Positions 21,687-31,965 of a stretch of DNA of 64,000 nucleotides are shown in pieces (position 1 is the stretch's first letter; every line of letters starts with the position of its first letter). The position numbers were made by a program, and so were the translations under genes. Below the pieces are notes generated by a model. The model did not search any database. It saw only the letters and a list, made by a program, of their open reading frames with translations, and was not told the DNA's origin. Source of the stretch: Terebella lapidaria (taxonomy: Eukaryota > Annelida > Polychaeta > Terebellida > Terebellidae); contig OX424562.1 in the NCBI GenBank assembly GCA_949152475.1, positions 19,716,209 to 19,780,208 of the forward strand. The letters are read 5' to 3'.

Positions 21687-24600
21687 GTAATTCTTCATAG
21701 CCATACTTCATATGAACTTAGTATTCATTAGCACTAAAGTACTATGCGTGGACTGATCGGATAGATGTCCACACTGCATAGTACTAAATGCAGCCATGCC
21801 TTTCTTGTTTGGATGCAGATACTCCACAAGATCGAGGCAAAAAGCAGATACAATTGTGCAAGGAGGAAATCAAGATACGCACAGTTTGGTTCCTCACATC
21901 AATTTCTGGCGTTGGGCGATGTTCTTTCAAACAACAAGATTTTATTTCAAGTATCTTGGGCAAAGTTTCTCACAAAGTTACAACAAACTAAAAATCAGCC
22001 ATTACTGTGCAAGTTATTAAACACCGACTTCAAATTATAAGGGCCCACAGAATGACAACCTGACAACACTTGATGTCAGAAGGTTTTCAATAAATAATTA
22101 GATAGAGATTATCTGGTTATTGACATACCGTGGTATATCATTAAAATAAGTTTATACTTTATGTCATTAAAACTGTATTTAAAGCAATAGTTAACTTGGC
22201 CTGCAATTTGGCCTGCAACAGATAACATAGAAATTATTTTTCAAAGTGACATTTTTGAATACATGAACCTTCATTGGCTTTTTATAAATTCTCCAGCATA
22301 TTTAGGTCTCATTAAACCTGATGAAAGTTTATTGCAGGATCCTGTAAGAAAATCAATGAAAAAAAAGTAATAGGGGAGAGAAGTGTAATATGGACCACTT
22401 AAGACTTTTGGTCACTTTTTGGCTGCATTTAGTACTATGCAGTGTGGACATCTATCCGATCAGTCCACGCATAGTACTTTAGTGCTAGTATTCATAGAGT
22501 GATGCAATAAATGTGAAGCATACAAATACGTACATTTTTTTCAATACTTTTCATAAGTGCATCCTATACTGACAGCTTTACCAACGAATGCACTGGTACG
22601 AATGTACGGCGCTCGAGTGATGTGCATTGTTGGTCTCCTCATTTGCTGTCTGGGCACTGTGCTGAGTGCACTGACATCAAACTTCTACATGATGGTCATC
22701 ACGTTTGGTGTTATAAAAGGTACTACATGCATTCCACTATTACAGTAAACCAACAATTGCTATAATTGGTGGGCCTTGCTTATCATGTTTACTATCCTTT
22801 CCTTGTGATTCTATGAACATTACATCGTCTTCGACTTGCATTACAGGATCTGGTGCCGGGATAATTGTCATTCCTGCAGCGACAATCGTTCAGGAATACT
22901 TCACAAAGAACCGTGCTGTGGCTGCTGGGATTTCTTCGTGTGGATTCAGTATTGGTACCTTGGTGTTCGGTCCCGTTCACAGACTCGTGATTGGTCGGTA
23001 TGGGTGGAGAGGTGGATTAGTATTCACCAGCGCCATCTTCCTGCAAATAATTGTCTTTGCTGCATTATTGCGGCCTGTGTCTTGTCATCGTCATTCACCG
23101 GCACATCATCCTGGATCAAATGAAGAGAATTTGGATGAACAACAAGAGGAGGGAATATTTACCGACACCTCCTCTGAATCAACAGCATACAATTCTGCCA
23201 AGATATCGAAGGTGAACAAAAGTAATGGCATTTGCATTCGATTCAGACGTTACATTTTGCAGACATTCGCCTTCAAAAACTTTTGTGAACTTGATTTCAC
23301 TTGTTATGTCCTCTCAAAAAGCATAGGAATATTTGGCATCTTAGCCATGTACAAATTCTCGATTGCGAGGAATATCTACGCAGGTATTGATGAGATCACA
23401 GCTGCTTTTTGTGTCACGATGGTTGGAATATTTGCAACAGTGTTCAGAACTGTGGGAGGAATCATCGGTAACATCAACGGAGTAAATAGACTTTTGTTAT
23501 ACAGTATTGCCCTGTCAACTGGAGGCTTCTTCGTAATACTGTCCATTCTTCCTGGGAGTAATGCTGCTTGGCACATCGCAGTGCATTCCATATATGGCAT
23601 TTTCGTTGGTACATTATTCATTCATTTGATTTGATTTTTTTTTGGAATTTTGTGTCTATACATTTGCTCGACAAATCCAATCACCATCTTCATTTTCATA
23701 GACTTAATTCTTTACTATTTTCGATGGTTTCAGAATTATGTTGTAAACTTTTGTCGTGTATATCTGTGTTTTGAACCTCTAGGTCTTTACGAGTGTTTGA
23801 TTCCCACCGTGGCCACAGATTTGTTTGCTATTGAGAAGTTACCGGCCACACTTGGATGGATTATGATGCTGAGTGGAGTAGTATCACTTGTGTACATGCC
23901 ATTGTTCGGTAAGGTCACAATGTTACTGTGTGAGAAATAAATTGGACGGTATAGAATCATAACGATGAGCTATGACATTATTAATAATGTCTTTCTACTA
24001 ATGAAATTGAACTTAGTTCTTTGGGAGATATTTATGGCACCTCATATTATTACCCTCGCCCCGTAGGGGGCGAGGGTGTTGCAATTGGGTCTGTCCGTTT
24101 GTATGTCTGTTTGTTTGTTTGTGTGCAATGTTTGTTTGTTTGTTTGTCTGTCTGTCTGTCTGTCCGCGCGCATATCTCAAAGGAGAATGGTCCGATCAAC
24201 ATGAAACTGATAGGGATGAAGCGGTATCTCAGTGGCTCGGTTCTCCTCGAATCTGGTCAAAATCGGACAAAAACTGTTGCCATGGCAACGGAAAATGTAA
24301 AAATCAAAAATTGACCATAACTTCGGTTCTAATCAAGATAATTTTTTCTAACTAATTTTGTATTTTTCTATGGCCAATTCCTGATCATCTGATATATGGC
24401 CCGTGGTCGTATGACCAAAACTCTCTATTATCGCCCGATGTCGAAAAATTGGGGGTCACGGTTTCGAATTTTTTTGGCCAGCGACGTTTCAGTGCAAATG
24501 TCCGCGCTCATAACTCAGAGGCAAACCGTCCAATCGATTTGAAACTTATAGGGCAAGAGTGCTATGGTGGTGGCTCAGTCTCTTCAGAATTTTACCAAAA

Positions 24601-25724
24601 TCGAATGGAAACGGTTGCCATGGCAACGGAAAAAAAGAAAATCACATCATTGGCTCTAACTCCGGTTCTACTTGATATTAATTTTTCCAACTATTTTTGT
24701 ATTTTTCTTTGGCCAATTCCCGATCGTTTGGTGTACGACCGATGGTTGTACGACGAAAACTCTCTATTATCGCCCGATGTCGAAAAATTGGGGGTCACGA
24801 TTTCGGTTATTTTTGGCCAGCGACGTTTCAGTGCAAATGTCCGCGCTCATAACTCAAAGACAAACGACCCGATCGATTCGAAATTTATAGGGCAAGAGTG
24901 CTATGGTGGTGGCTCAGTCCCTTTAAAATTTTACCAAAATCTGATGGAAACGGTTGCCATGGCAACGGAAAAAAGAAATTCACATCATTGGCACTAACTC
25001 CGGTTTTACTTGATATTCATTTTTCCAACTATTTTTGTATTTTTCTTTGGCCAACTGCCCATCGTTTGGTGCACGACCGATGGTCGTACGACGAAAACTC
25101 TCTATTTTCGCCCGATGTCGAAAAATTGGGGGTCACGATTTCGGTTATTTTAGGCCAGCGACGTTTTAGTGCGAATGTCTGCGTTCATAACTCAAAGGCA
25201 AACGGTCCGATCGATTTGAAATTTATAGGGCTGGAGTGCTATGGTAGTGGCTCAGAAAACGGTTGCCATGGCAACGGGAAAAAGAAAATCACATAATTGG
25301 CTATAACTCCGGTTCTAATCAATATTAAATCTTCAACCTATTTTTGTATTTTTCTTTGGCCAATTCCCCATCGTATGGCGTACAACCGATGGTCTTAAGA
25401 CCAAAACTCTCAATTATCGCCTAATTTTAGTGACTAAATCTGAAGGGCGAGGGTCTGCAATCTCTGATTGTCTCGTTAGTGTTTATATTCTTTCTTTTTT
25501 TTGCCATTGTAGGTTGGACTATAGATTTGACAGGATCTTTCAATGCCGGATTCATACTGGGAGGCTGTATGCAGATCATTGGAGGATGCTTTGGGTTGAT
25601 CATTCTTTTGAGACGAAACGTGAGAAAGACGAAATCGAAAGGACACACTCCCAGTATTAAAATGGTAATATCTGATGAGGAAATATCGGAGCATACCATT
25701 TCTGTTGAAAGCCTTAATAGATAG
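21470..25724 (+). CDS. SLC16-like (monocarboxylate transporter family) MFS transporter
   Basis: Five exons join in phase (21470-21686, 22576-22719, 22847-23608, 23783-23908, 25513-25724) into 486 residues, the usual size for SLC16 proteins. The start resembles the SLC16 TM1 signature (QYGWIVVFCSMFIMMTYGAN). The GAGIIVIPAATIVQEYFTKN to AVAAGISSCGFSIGT part, the GWRGG loop and the late GLYECLIPTVATDLF are typical of the family. A hydrophilic loop (22-residue acidic stretch near NEENLDEQQEEG) separates the two halves. Likely a proton- or facilitator-type transporter of small carboxylates or related solutes at the plasma membrane; substrate not predictable. Transposon relics fill introns 1 and 4. 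A broken second copy lies at 31474-28895 (minus). Confidence 0.85.
21729..22487. mobile_element. hAT-like non-autonomous element in transporter intron 1
   Basis: Perfect 68-bp terminal inverted repeats (21729-21796 and 22420-22487) start TAGCACTAAAG. The flanks repeat GTATTCAT (21721-21728 and 22488-22495), an 8-bp target-site duplication as made by hAT transposases. The 759-bp element has no transposase. Identical ends imply a recent insertion. The right-arm transporter copy lacks it, with only a 115-bp intron between exon relics 1 and 2. Confidence 0.85.
22576..22719 (+). CDS. Transporter exon 2
   Basis: Acceptor CTATACTGACAG; donor GTACTA. It encodes RMYGARVMCIVGLLICCLGT, the loop and next membrane segments. 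144 bp, phase 1 to phase 1. Confidence 0.8.
22847..23608 (+). CDS. Transporter exon 3 (main exon)
   Basis: Acceptor TTGCATTACAG; donor GTACAT. It carries the middle membrane segments, the GWRGG motif, the central hydrophilic loop and the start of the second half (FGILAMYKFSIARN). Confidence 0.85.
23783..23908 (+). CDS. Transporter exon 4
   Basis: Acceptor TTGAACCTCTAG; donor GTAAGG. It encodes GLYECLIPTVATDLFAIEKL and a membrane segment. Phase 1 to phase 1. Confidence 0.8.
24052..25454. mobile_element. Repeat element with ~339-bp internal repeats, transporter intron 4
   Basis: It begins with a perfect 10-bp-stem hairpin (CCCTCGCCCC-GTAG-GGGGCGAGGG, 24053-24076) and ends GGGCGAGGGT (25445-25454), the inverted match of the start ACCCTCGCCC. 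A GTTTGTTTGT/GTCTGTCTGT tract follows the hairpin. Three to four units repeat with anchors CGCCCGATGTCG at 24432, 24771 and 25109. GTTGCCATGGCAACGG, itself a palindrome, marks each unit. Its frames are repeat by-products and not genes. Confidence 0.75.
25513..25724 (+). CDS. Transporter exon 5 (stop)
   Basis: Acceptor TTTTTTTGCCATTGTAG. It encodes GWTIDLTGSFNAGFILGGCM, the last membrane segment, and a basic then acidic cytoplasmic tail ending at TAG (25722-25724). Confidence 0.8.
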
Positions 25725-25734
25725 TACATGACCT

Positions 25735-27060
25735 TATCAAAAAAAATAAATGCTTTGGAATCACATGTTTCGTCTTTGTGCATCGTTGGCATCGTTGTTC
25801 ATGGCCGTGACAAAAACTGGCATATTTTGTCCAAAGATTTTCGCTTTGCTTTTCGTCAATTTCTTGGGGGTTACTTAGTAGTACCTCAGCTATCAGTGCT
25901 GTTCAAGTTCTACCAGGTTTCAGTCTCAACTGGTCTGCCAGTGGACATTGGGCTAGAGCAAAGAAATGTCACGTCCTGTGTCCAGTAACACACTGAAAGG
26001 GTGCCCATTCACCTCCACGTGCGCCTGAGGTCTGCTGGATATGGCAACACCAGCCATGATAAGTGGTGTTATTGTTGGTTACCGCAGTGGGATGATGCTG
26101 CCTACTGGCCATTTCCCGACGGACGTTGAGCATACTGCTCTTGCTATTGGTATTGGGCCATGGTGATTATAATCACTGTTGTAGTGCTGCAATTGTTGGC
26201 CCTATTCATAGTTTCGCTGGTATCCTGAGCTGCTGTGGTATCGGCGACAGTATGGTACCTTGCAATCATAGGAATAGAGCCCAACCTTGTCGCAATTGTA
26301 ACACTTCCCAATTGCGACGGGGCTGTCATTGAGGTCCAATGTCTTTTTTTTTTGACTTATTGGAGAACTTCTGCCTGTTGTGATTTGACTGCGAACAACT
26401 TCTCAAAACTCTTCTTTTCCTGCGTGGTTTTGCCTGTTTCTCAAGGGCATCGATCTTCTGTTTCAATGTTCCAATTTCTTTGTCTTTCACAGCATCAGAG
26501 CCGGAGTCTTTGTTTGCGAAGAAATATTAGTTGTGGTTCATTATCCGGAGAGCTATTCCACTTCACAAAGTTTGTGGGCACATGGAGCATGGAGGATCAG
26601 GTCATGTCCTAGTTCTGGTTCTAGACCGTTGATGAGCTATACCAAGACTATTTGCTGAGCTGGGCGTTGATGGAGGTCGCCCCAGGCATCCAGAGGTAAC
26701 ACCTGGAAGGGTTCTAAGTATTCCAACACAGTTTCTTCGGGGGCTTTTGGCGAAGCTCATTGAGCTCTGCATACGCCACATGCTCTACTGCCCCGAGAAA
26801 CATAATGATACCAGCTCGAAATCGTCCCCAGTCATCGCCTACTTTGGTTTGGACTGCCGTTAGATGAGCAGCCAGTGGGTCACTGGTGGTGCTTTCCCCT
26901 ACTAGCAAATTCTGGTGCTGATTTCTGACTTATATCTGGTCAATCGCTCTGGCCATTTGCGGACAGCTTGACGTCTGATGCAGATCGCTATCGGACCAGC
27001 AAGCCGTTTGACGCGTTCACTGCACAGGCATAGTTCTCCATCTTCCTCGCTTCCTATGGC
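25735..27060 (-). mobile_element. Decayed LTR-retrotransposon gag-protease fragment
   Basis: On the minus strand a Gag-like part (26908-26714, RFRAGIIMFLGAVEHVAYAE) leads to a CCHC-type zinc knuckle at 26262-26303 in which the histidine position is Leu. A protease-like VLLDTGRDISLL follows, with the DTG codons at 25974-25982, soon broken by a stop. Several stops and frameshifts interrupt it. No reverse transcriptase or LTR was found. It looks like an old Ty3/gypsy-type relic. It lies between the arms of the inverted duplication. Confidence 0.65.
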
Positions 27061-28226
27061 TCCTAGGAAACACTATACTTGATTAATAGCAACTGGTAGC
27101 TTTGATACCATTTGTAAGTATATATTTATCTTGATCATGTTAATGGTGGGTATATGGATAGGAAATTGTCGTGCAATCGCACTTACAATCTCTGGTATAC
27201 TTTGACATTCCCATGAAATAAATAGTTTTTAGTGTGTTTATGAAGAAAATAACTGATCATGCTGGGTTTAATGCATATGTTCTTGCGGTCGATTTATTTT
27301 GTACATTTTGCGGTGTTTTTTTTTGCAAACGCAAAATTAAGTCGACTGCAAATATTTGTCTTTCATATACATAATTCACTCTGGACATAAAAACTGCAAA
27401 CATTTTTTGGCTCTAGTATTCTTTTTCTTTACAGTGTTCATGGAAAAAAACACTAATCAACCAGAGCCCAAGTTCAAGGTCAAACTTTGCTCAAATGACA
27501 CTCTTACTACTCATATATTGTCCAGTAACCTTTTTTAGATTTCGAGCTGATTTTGTCTTTAAAGTTAATGGTCAACATTTTCAGAAACTTTGCCCAAACA
27601 TACCTTTCACATCGTTTTCACATCGTTTTCTTCGAAACGGTGGCCATCTTTATGAAAACTTCAACGGCTATTTTCTCAAAAACCTTATGACCACCTTTGA
27701 TATTTTCTTTTCAAAGAAAAATTTCTCCATTTGAAAATATTTTTGATCTTTGGTAAACATTCTCTCAAAATCTGTTCAGTAACAATTTTTAATTTACATA
27801 TTATACGCCCCATATTTACCTTTATGACATTGCTTTTGACATTACTTTCGAATTTCGTTGCTTTTGAATCGCTGGTCTGCGCATAGCAGCCATTATTTTT
27901 TGATGGGTCAGTAAAAAAATTTTTTGGTCCAAAATTCACCCTGTGAAAAACATTTTGGATCCTTGGCAATTTATGTGGTGACCTCGAATTTGACCTTCGA
28001 TGACCTGTCAAAGGAGACATTTTTGGTTTTAGAAATTGTTTGCCACTTAAAATACTTGGTCTTGCATTTAAAAGTAGAGCAAAAATTGCATGATATGCAC
28101 AGATTTGCCTCTGGGCCAAAACGTTTGTACATAGACCTCAGATATGTGATATAAGCATGGAGGAAGTATTATATGGAGCATCTTTCGGTGACCTCGAATT
28201 TGGCAGCCCAAATTAGAGTTAACAAA
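27061..28226. other. AT-rich spacer between the duplication arms
   Basis: No gene recognised. Short pieces (TCAAGGTCAAA near 27470, ACCTCGAATTTGACCTTCGA near 27980) recall the satellite family at 5.5-8 kb, and a stretch near 27600-27720 recalls its tail. These would be degraded fragments. Confidence 0.4.
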
Positions 28227-28634
28227 ATGGCCCACATTGGTGCTCGGGACGAAAACAAACAAATCATGATTTTGACAGTTATCTCGGTTGACACACCAAA
28301 TTGTCTTTTTGTATTCACTCAGATACACGAGAGGACCCAAATTATGTATGACAACACACTTAAATACCCTGAAATATTGTTGAAAATCCCCTCCAAACAT
28401 TGACTTTAGCATTGGCAGTCACCGACCAGAAATTTTACCAGGAAGGATTAGCGATGTTTGGAGGGGATTTTGAGCAATATATCGAGATACTTAGTTGTGT
28501 TGTCATATGTAATTTGGGTCCTCTCGTGTATTGGCATACATACAATACAAACAGTATGTGTGTCAGTCCGTAAATCGGTCATAATCGTGATTTGTTTGTT
28601 TTCGTCCCAAGCACCAATCTGGGCCAACTTGGAC
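28227..28634. repeat. Fold-back repeat: two ~175-bp arms around a 55-bp spacer
   Basis: 28227-28400 and 28456-28634 are diverged inverted copies; translated in opposite directions they share DENKQI and IHERTQI...YDNT. The left arm ends in a 46-bp block (28386-28431) that recurs directly at 29010-29055, next to the LINE fragment. Confidence 0.75.
28386..28431 (+). repeat. 46-bp direct repeat, copy 1
   Basis: Begins ATCCCCTCCAAAC and ends CGACCAGAA. It is identical in my reading to 29010-29055. Confidence 0.85.
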
Positions 28635-29009
28635 GCGCTCCGCGTCGCTTGGGCTGGGGTTGCGGGCGTTAATACAGCAGCTGACAACGAAACCAACAGC
28701 AAAGGCCGGTGCCGTCCAACAACATGGAAATTATATATTAAAACATATCATTAGATGAAACAGAATCTGTGAATTTATTTCTGCGGTTCTTTTCACATAG
28801 ATGATGCAGATATTCCATTATTTTCTTGTCGTTGTTGTCAAGATCAGAATTCTCCTCCTGCTTCCTTTAACACCGACTGCAAACACGTACTATTCAACCC
28901 GTGGATGCTACAGATAATGCCACTCAGTTCTTAACACTGTTGTAAATATTCCAACCATTATGACGCAAAAAGCAGTGGTGACCTCATCAATCAAATTTAT
29001 TTTTCGAAC

Positions 29010-29055
29010 ATCCCCTCCAAACATTGACTTTAGCATTGGCAGTCACCGACCAGAA
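29010..29055 (+). repeat. 46-bp direct repeat, copy 2
   Basis: Matches 28386-28431 and stands between the transporter exon 3 relic and the truncated end of the LINE. It may mark the rearrangement that removed the LINE's 3' part. Confidence 0.85.
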
Positions 29056-31033
29056 CCGTGTTCCATTTGTATCCATTAATGATTAGCCGTTCTCCCTCCA
29101 TCACGTGGGTTTCTGTGATAGCTGCTATATGGGTGTTCGTGGATTGGAGTGCTGTTTTCAGTTTGCTTGGGATTTTGGGTTTTCTTCCCCCTCTTTGTTT
29201 TTTTGTGTTGTTTCTTCCCTGATATATATGCTCTGTTTTTTCCAGATTAAATCATACTTTTGTGTTTTTCCTTTTCCTTTTTTGTCGTTTCTATGTTTGT
29301 TGTCTTTTCTGTGTTTGGTCCGTTGGTTTTTCCTCCTCTCACTGGTCTGTGTGCTGCGTCCGTTCGTTGTTGGCTTGTGGTGGGTTTTGTTGTTTCTTGG
29401 TTACGTATTTTGTACCATATTTTAGTCCGTGGGTTTTCACGTTTTTGTTTCTAAGTTTATTTTCGTATTTCACACCATATTTTTTTCGGGGAGGGGGGGG
29501 GGGGGGCATGTGGTCTATTCATTTTCGCTCCATCAGGTAGGTGATGGAGTCTCTGATTTTTCTTAATTCTTCTTGTTGTCTGTTTGATGTTCTCTCTCTG
29601 GGCCTGTTTGGGTAGTGTGAGGTGGTGTGTCGTGGGGGATCTCGTCTTCTTGATTCTTGGTGCCTTCTCTTAGGTGATGGGGATTGTCGGATGCTGTTCT
29701 GTGGTATTCCTGGTGTCTTGGCGTCTTGGGCTGGGTGTTCTCATTCTCCTGTGTCTGCTGCTGGTTCTGCCTCGTGTATGGGTTCTGCCTTGTCTGGTGT
29801 AGGTTCCATCTCTCTTGGTTGGTGTTGGTTGTGGTACCTGGTTTGGCTGGTTGTGGCTTCTGGTGTGCGGTGTCGGGTTTGTTCCATTCTGTCTAGATTG
29901 CAGGGGTGTCTTTTGTCAGTTGGTGCTTTTGTAGGTATGTTTTTGTTTGGTGCTGTCTTCTTTAGGTTCTCCTCGGTGTGCTCTTCAGCAATTATTGCCA
30001 TACTTGCAGTTTCCTTCTCAAAGTACTTGCACACATCACCTCTCACTCTGTCTCTTTCTTCATCTTGGTGTTGTTTAAGGCTGGTTTGCTGAGCTAATAT
30101 TTCCATGATATGGTTTGCTGCTTTTATTTTCATCTTCGGTGCTAATGATGGTTAGGGTGGTGGTGCCGTTTGTGTTATGCTTGCTGGTGTTTTTTTTTGT
30201 GTTGTGGGTTCTCTCGATGTTTTTTTTCCCTTTTTTCCCACAACGTGAGAATGTTTGCTGGTATGATCACATTCTGGATGATCTCGGTGGGCGGGGTCTG
30301 TTAATTGCTGGTTCCTTTCTTGTTCGAGCTTTTTTTATCTTCTGTTGGGCTGTATGTAGTTGGGCTCTGATTTCATATACTCGTTCTTGCAGGTCTTTAT
30401 TTTCTTCTTCTATATTTTTTTCATTTCTTTTTGGGCTTGGTTGTATTTCTTGGGGGGGGGGGGGGGGGCTTTTTTCCACTGAGTGCTGCGGAGTCCCGCT
30501 GTGCTCTCTGGTGGGCCTTCTCTCTGTCGATTTAGCTGTTTGTTTGTGTCCTTCACTGTAAGCTTCAACTGCACTCTGTATTGTTGTCTCAAGTTGCTGG
30601 CTTTGAGGTATTCGACTGCTTCGTCGTATGTCCTGCACTACCCATGTCTTGGTCCTGTCTGCCTTTGGTGATTTCATATAGGACTTGGTCTTCATCTTTT
30701 TTCGTCTGTGCTAGTTCATTTCGGTGCTCTTCATTTTCTGTTGTTTCGACTTCTGAGTAGTTTTCCATGTCCATTTGGTCTGTGATTCTGTCCGAGTTTG
30801 CCATCTTTCCGTTTTTTATGCAGTGCCGGTGGGCGATATTCAATTCCGTGGGCGGTTCGAGGTCAGTTTTGTCACAAATCAAAGTTCGGTTGGCGAATTT
30901 CGTAGTTTGATGGGCGTTTAGAGTGATCGTCAGGATATATATATCAATTTGTTTTCAGTATTTGGGATATAAACTCCGATTTTCTCTAGGAATTTGGAAA
31001 ATTTCCCTGTTGCAAGGTTGACACCGAAATCGG
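29056..31033 (-). mobile_element. LINE 5' fragment (ORF1 and start of ORF2 endonuclease)
   Basis: On the minus strand an A/C-rich stretch runs from the break in transporter exon 2 (31033). It contains hydrophilic frames suited to a LINE ORF1 protein (30882-30589, 30695-30267, 30133-29741), rich in Glu/Lys/Gln and coiled-coil-like. They are broken by frameshifts, partly at poly-C runs (plus-strand G-runs at about 29490 and 30455). Near 29160-29060 the frame reads NTHIAAITETHV and then INGYKW, the start of an apurinic-endonuclease domain. No reverse transcriptase follows. The plus-strand frames here are shadows. The clade was not assigned. Confidence 0.65.
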
Positions 31034-31687
31034 TGTAGAAGTTGGATGTCAGTGCACTCAGCACAGTGCCCAGACAGCAAATGAGGAGACCAACATTGCA
31101 CATCACTCGAGCGCCGTACATTCGTACCAGTGCACTCGTTGGTAAAACTGTCAGTATTATGATGATGGGAAATATTGAATAAAACTAAACACTTAATACT
31201 TATTTCATCCTTCCATGGATAATGAGGTCATAAGAAGTCATGTCATGAATAGGAAGACTTACCAAATAGTTGGCTGAATTTGGGATCAACAGATCTACAG
31301 ACAGCCACTTCTGCCTTAGCAACTCCAAAAAGATCAATAAAAACGATGTAATATACTGAAAACATGACCCAGTTGGCCCAATATGTCATCATAAGGAACA
31401 TGCTACAGAACATACCAACCATACTGCTCGTTATTGCACCCAATAATTGCCTGTATCTGTGTATCCTCCGTCATCGTTTAATGACTCATATTGCCTCTAA
31501 TAGCATGCTTCATACCCCTGTTGGAAGCAATGTTCATTCAAAAAATGTTTCTAGCTATTGACATAAATACAAATGACTGACAGCTAGACCTCATTTCACT
31601 ATGAAATAACGTTCATATTTGCATGCCTTTTTGTATTGTCAATAGTCATGGAACACCAGAAGTCAAACAAGGTTTATGCAATGACGA

Positions 31688-31693
31688 TTTATT
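31688..31693 (-). terminator. Receptor B polyadenylation signal
   Basis: AATAAA on the minus strand, about 275 bp beyond the stop codon of receptor B. It lies in sequence matching the receptor A 3' UTR. Confidence 0.6.
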
Positions 31694-31965
31694 TCATGGA
31701 GTTATACACATTCTAAAGTAGCAACACATGTATATCATACACAGGTAAAACACTAACGGGTTACGTAACAATGTGTACAAGAACATCATTAGATTAGCAT
31801 GCTTCCCCAGTTTGAGAGGAACTATTTTGAAAGCCAACTTTGTAAAAGAAAAATACATTTAATATGCATGCACATACAACTCGGTCGACTTTTTATTAGG
31901 GTACTGTACGCTCCTGACTGGTCAATACTATTACAATGCTACAAATGGAATACTTTCATTTCCCG

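Larger units (their letters stand above)
11517..23490 (+). repeat. Inverted segmental duplication, left arm
   Basis: This arm, carrying receptor A and the transporter gene, is matched in reverse by 41020-28895. Receptor exon lengths are equal or differ by whole codons (168/168, 246/249, 171/168, 144/144, 138/138, 2522/2513, 3282/3282). The transporter exons also correspond, but the right-arm copies are damaged. The arms have diverged clearly, so this is an older event than the tandem duplications in this window. Confidence 0.85.
28895..31474 (-). pseudogene. Broken second copy of the SLC16-like transporter
   Basis: Three relics remain in gene order on the minus strand. Exon 1 (31474-31263) keeps ATG and MTEDTQIQ but has lost five bases after the QYGW codons, shifting the frame. 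Exon 2 (31147-31034) stops matching after the SNFY codons, where LINE sequence begins. A short part of exon 3 (28991-28895) survives, matching 23383-23490 and soon reaching a stop. Intron 2, most of exon 3 and exons 4-5 are gone. It is the partner of 21470-25724 in the inverted duplication and cannot make a transporter. Confidence 0.85.

Noticed and set aside
24021..25296. Open frames of 97-182 codons in transporter intron 4
   Set aside because: They translate the 339-bp repeats of a mobile element and recur unit by unit.
29105..30561. Hydrophobic, Cys/Val/Leu-rich frames on the plus strand
   Set aside because: They are the antisense of A/C-rich LINE ORF1 sequence; the minus strand gives the meaningful reading.
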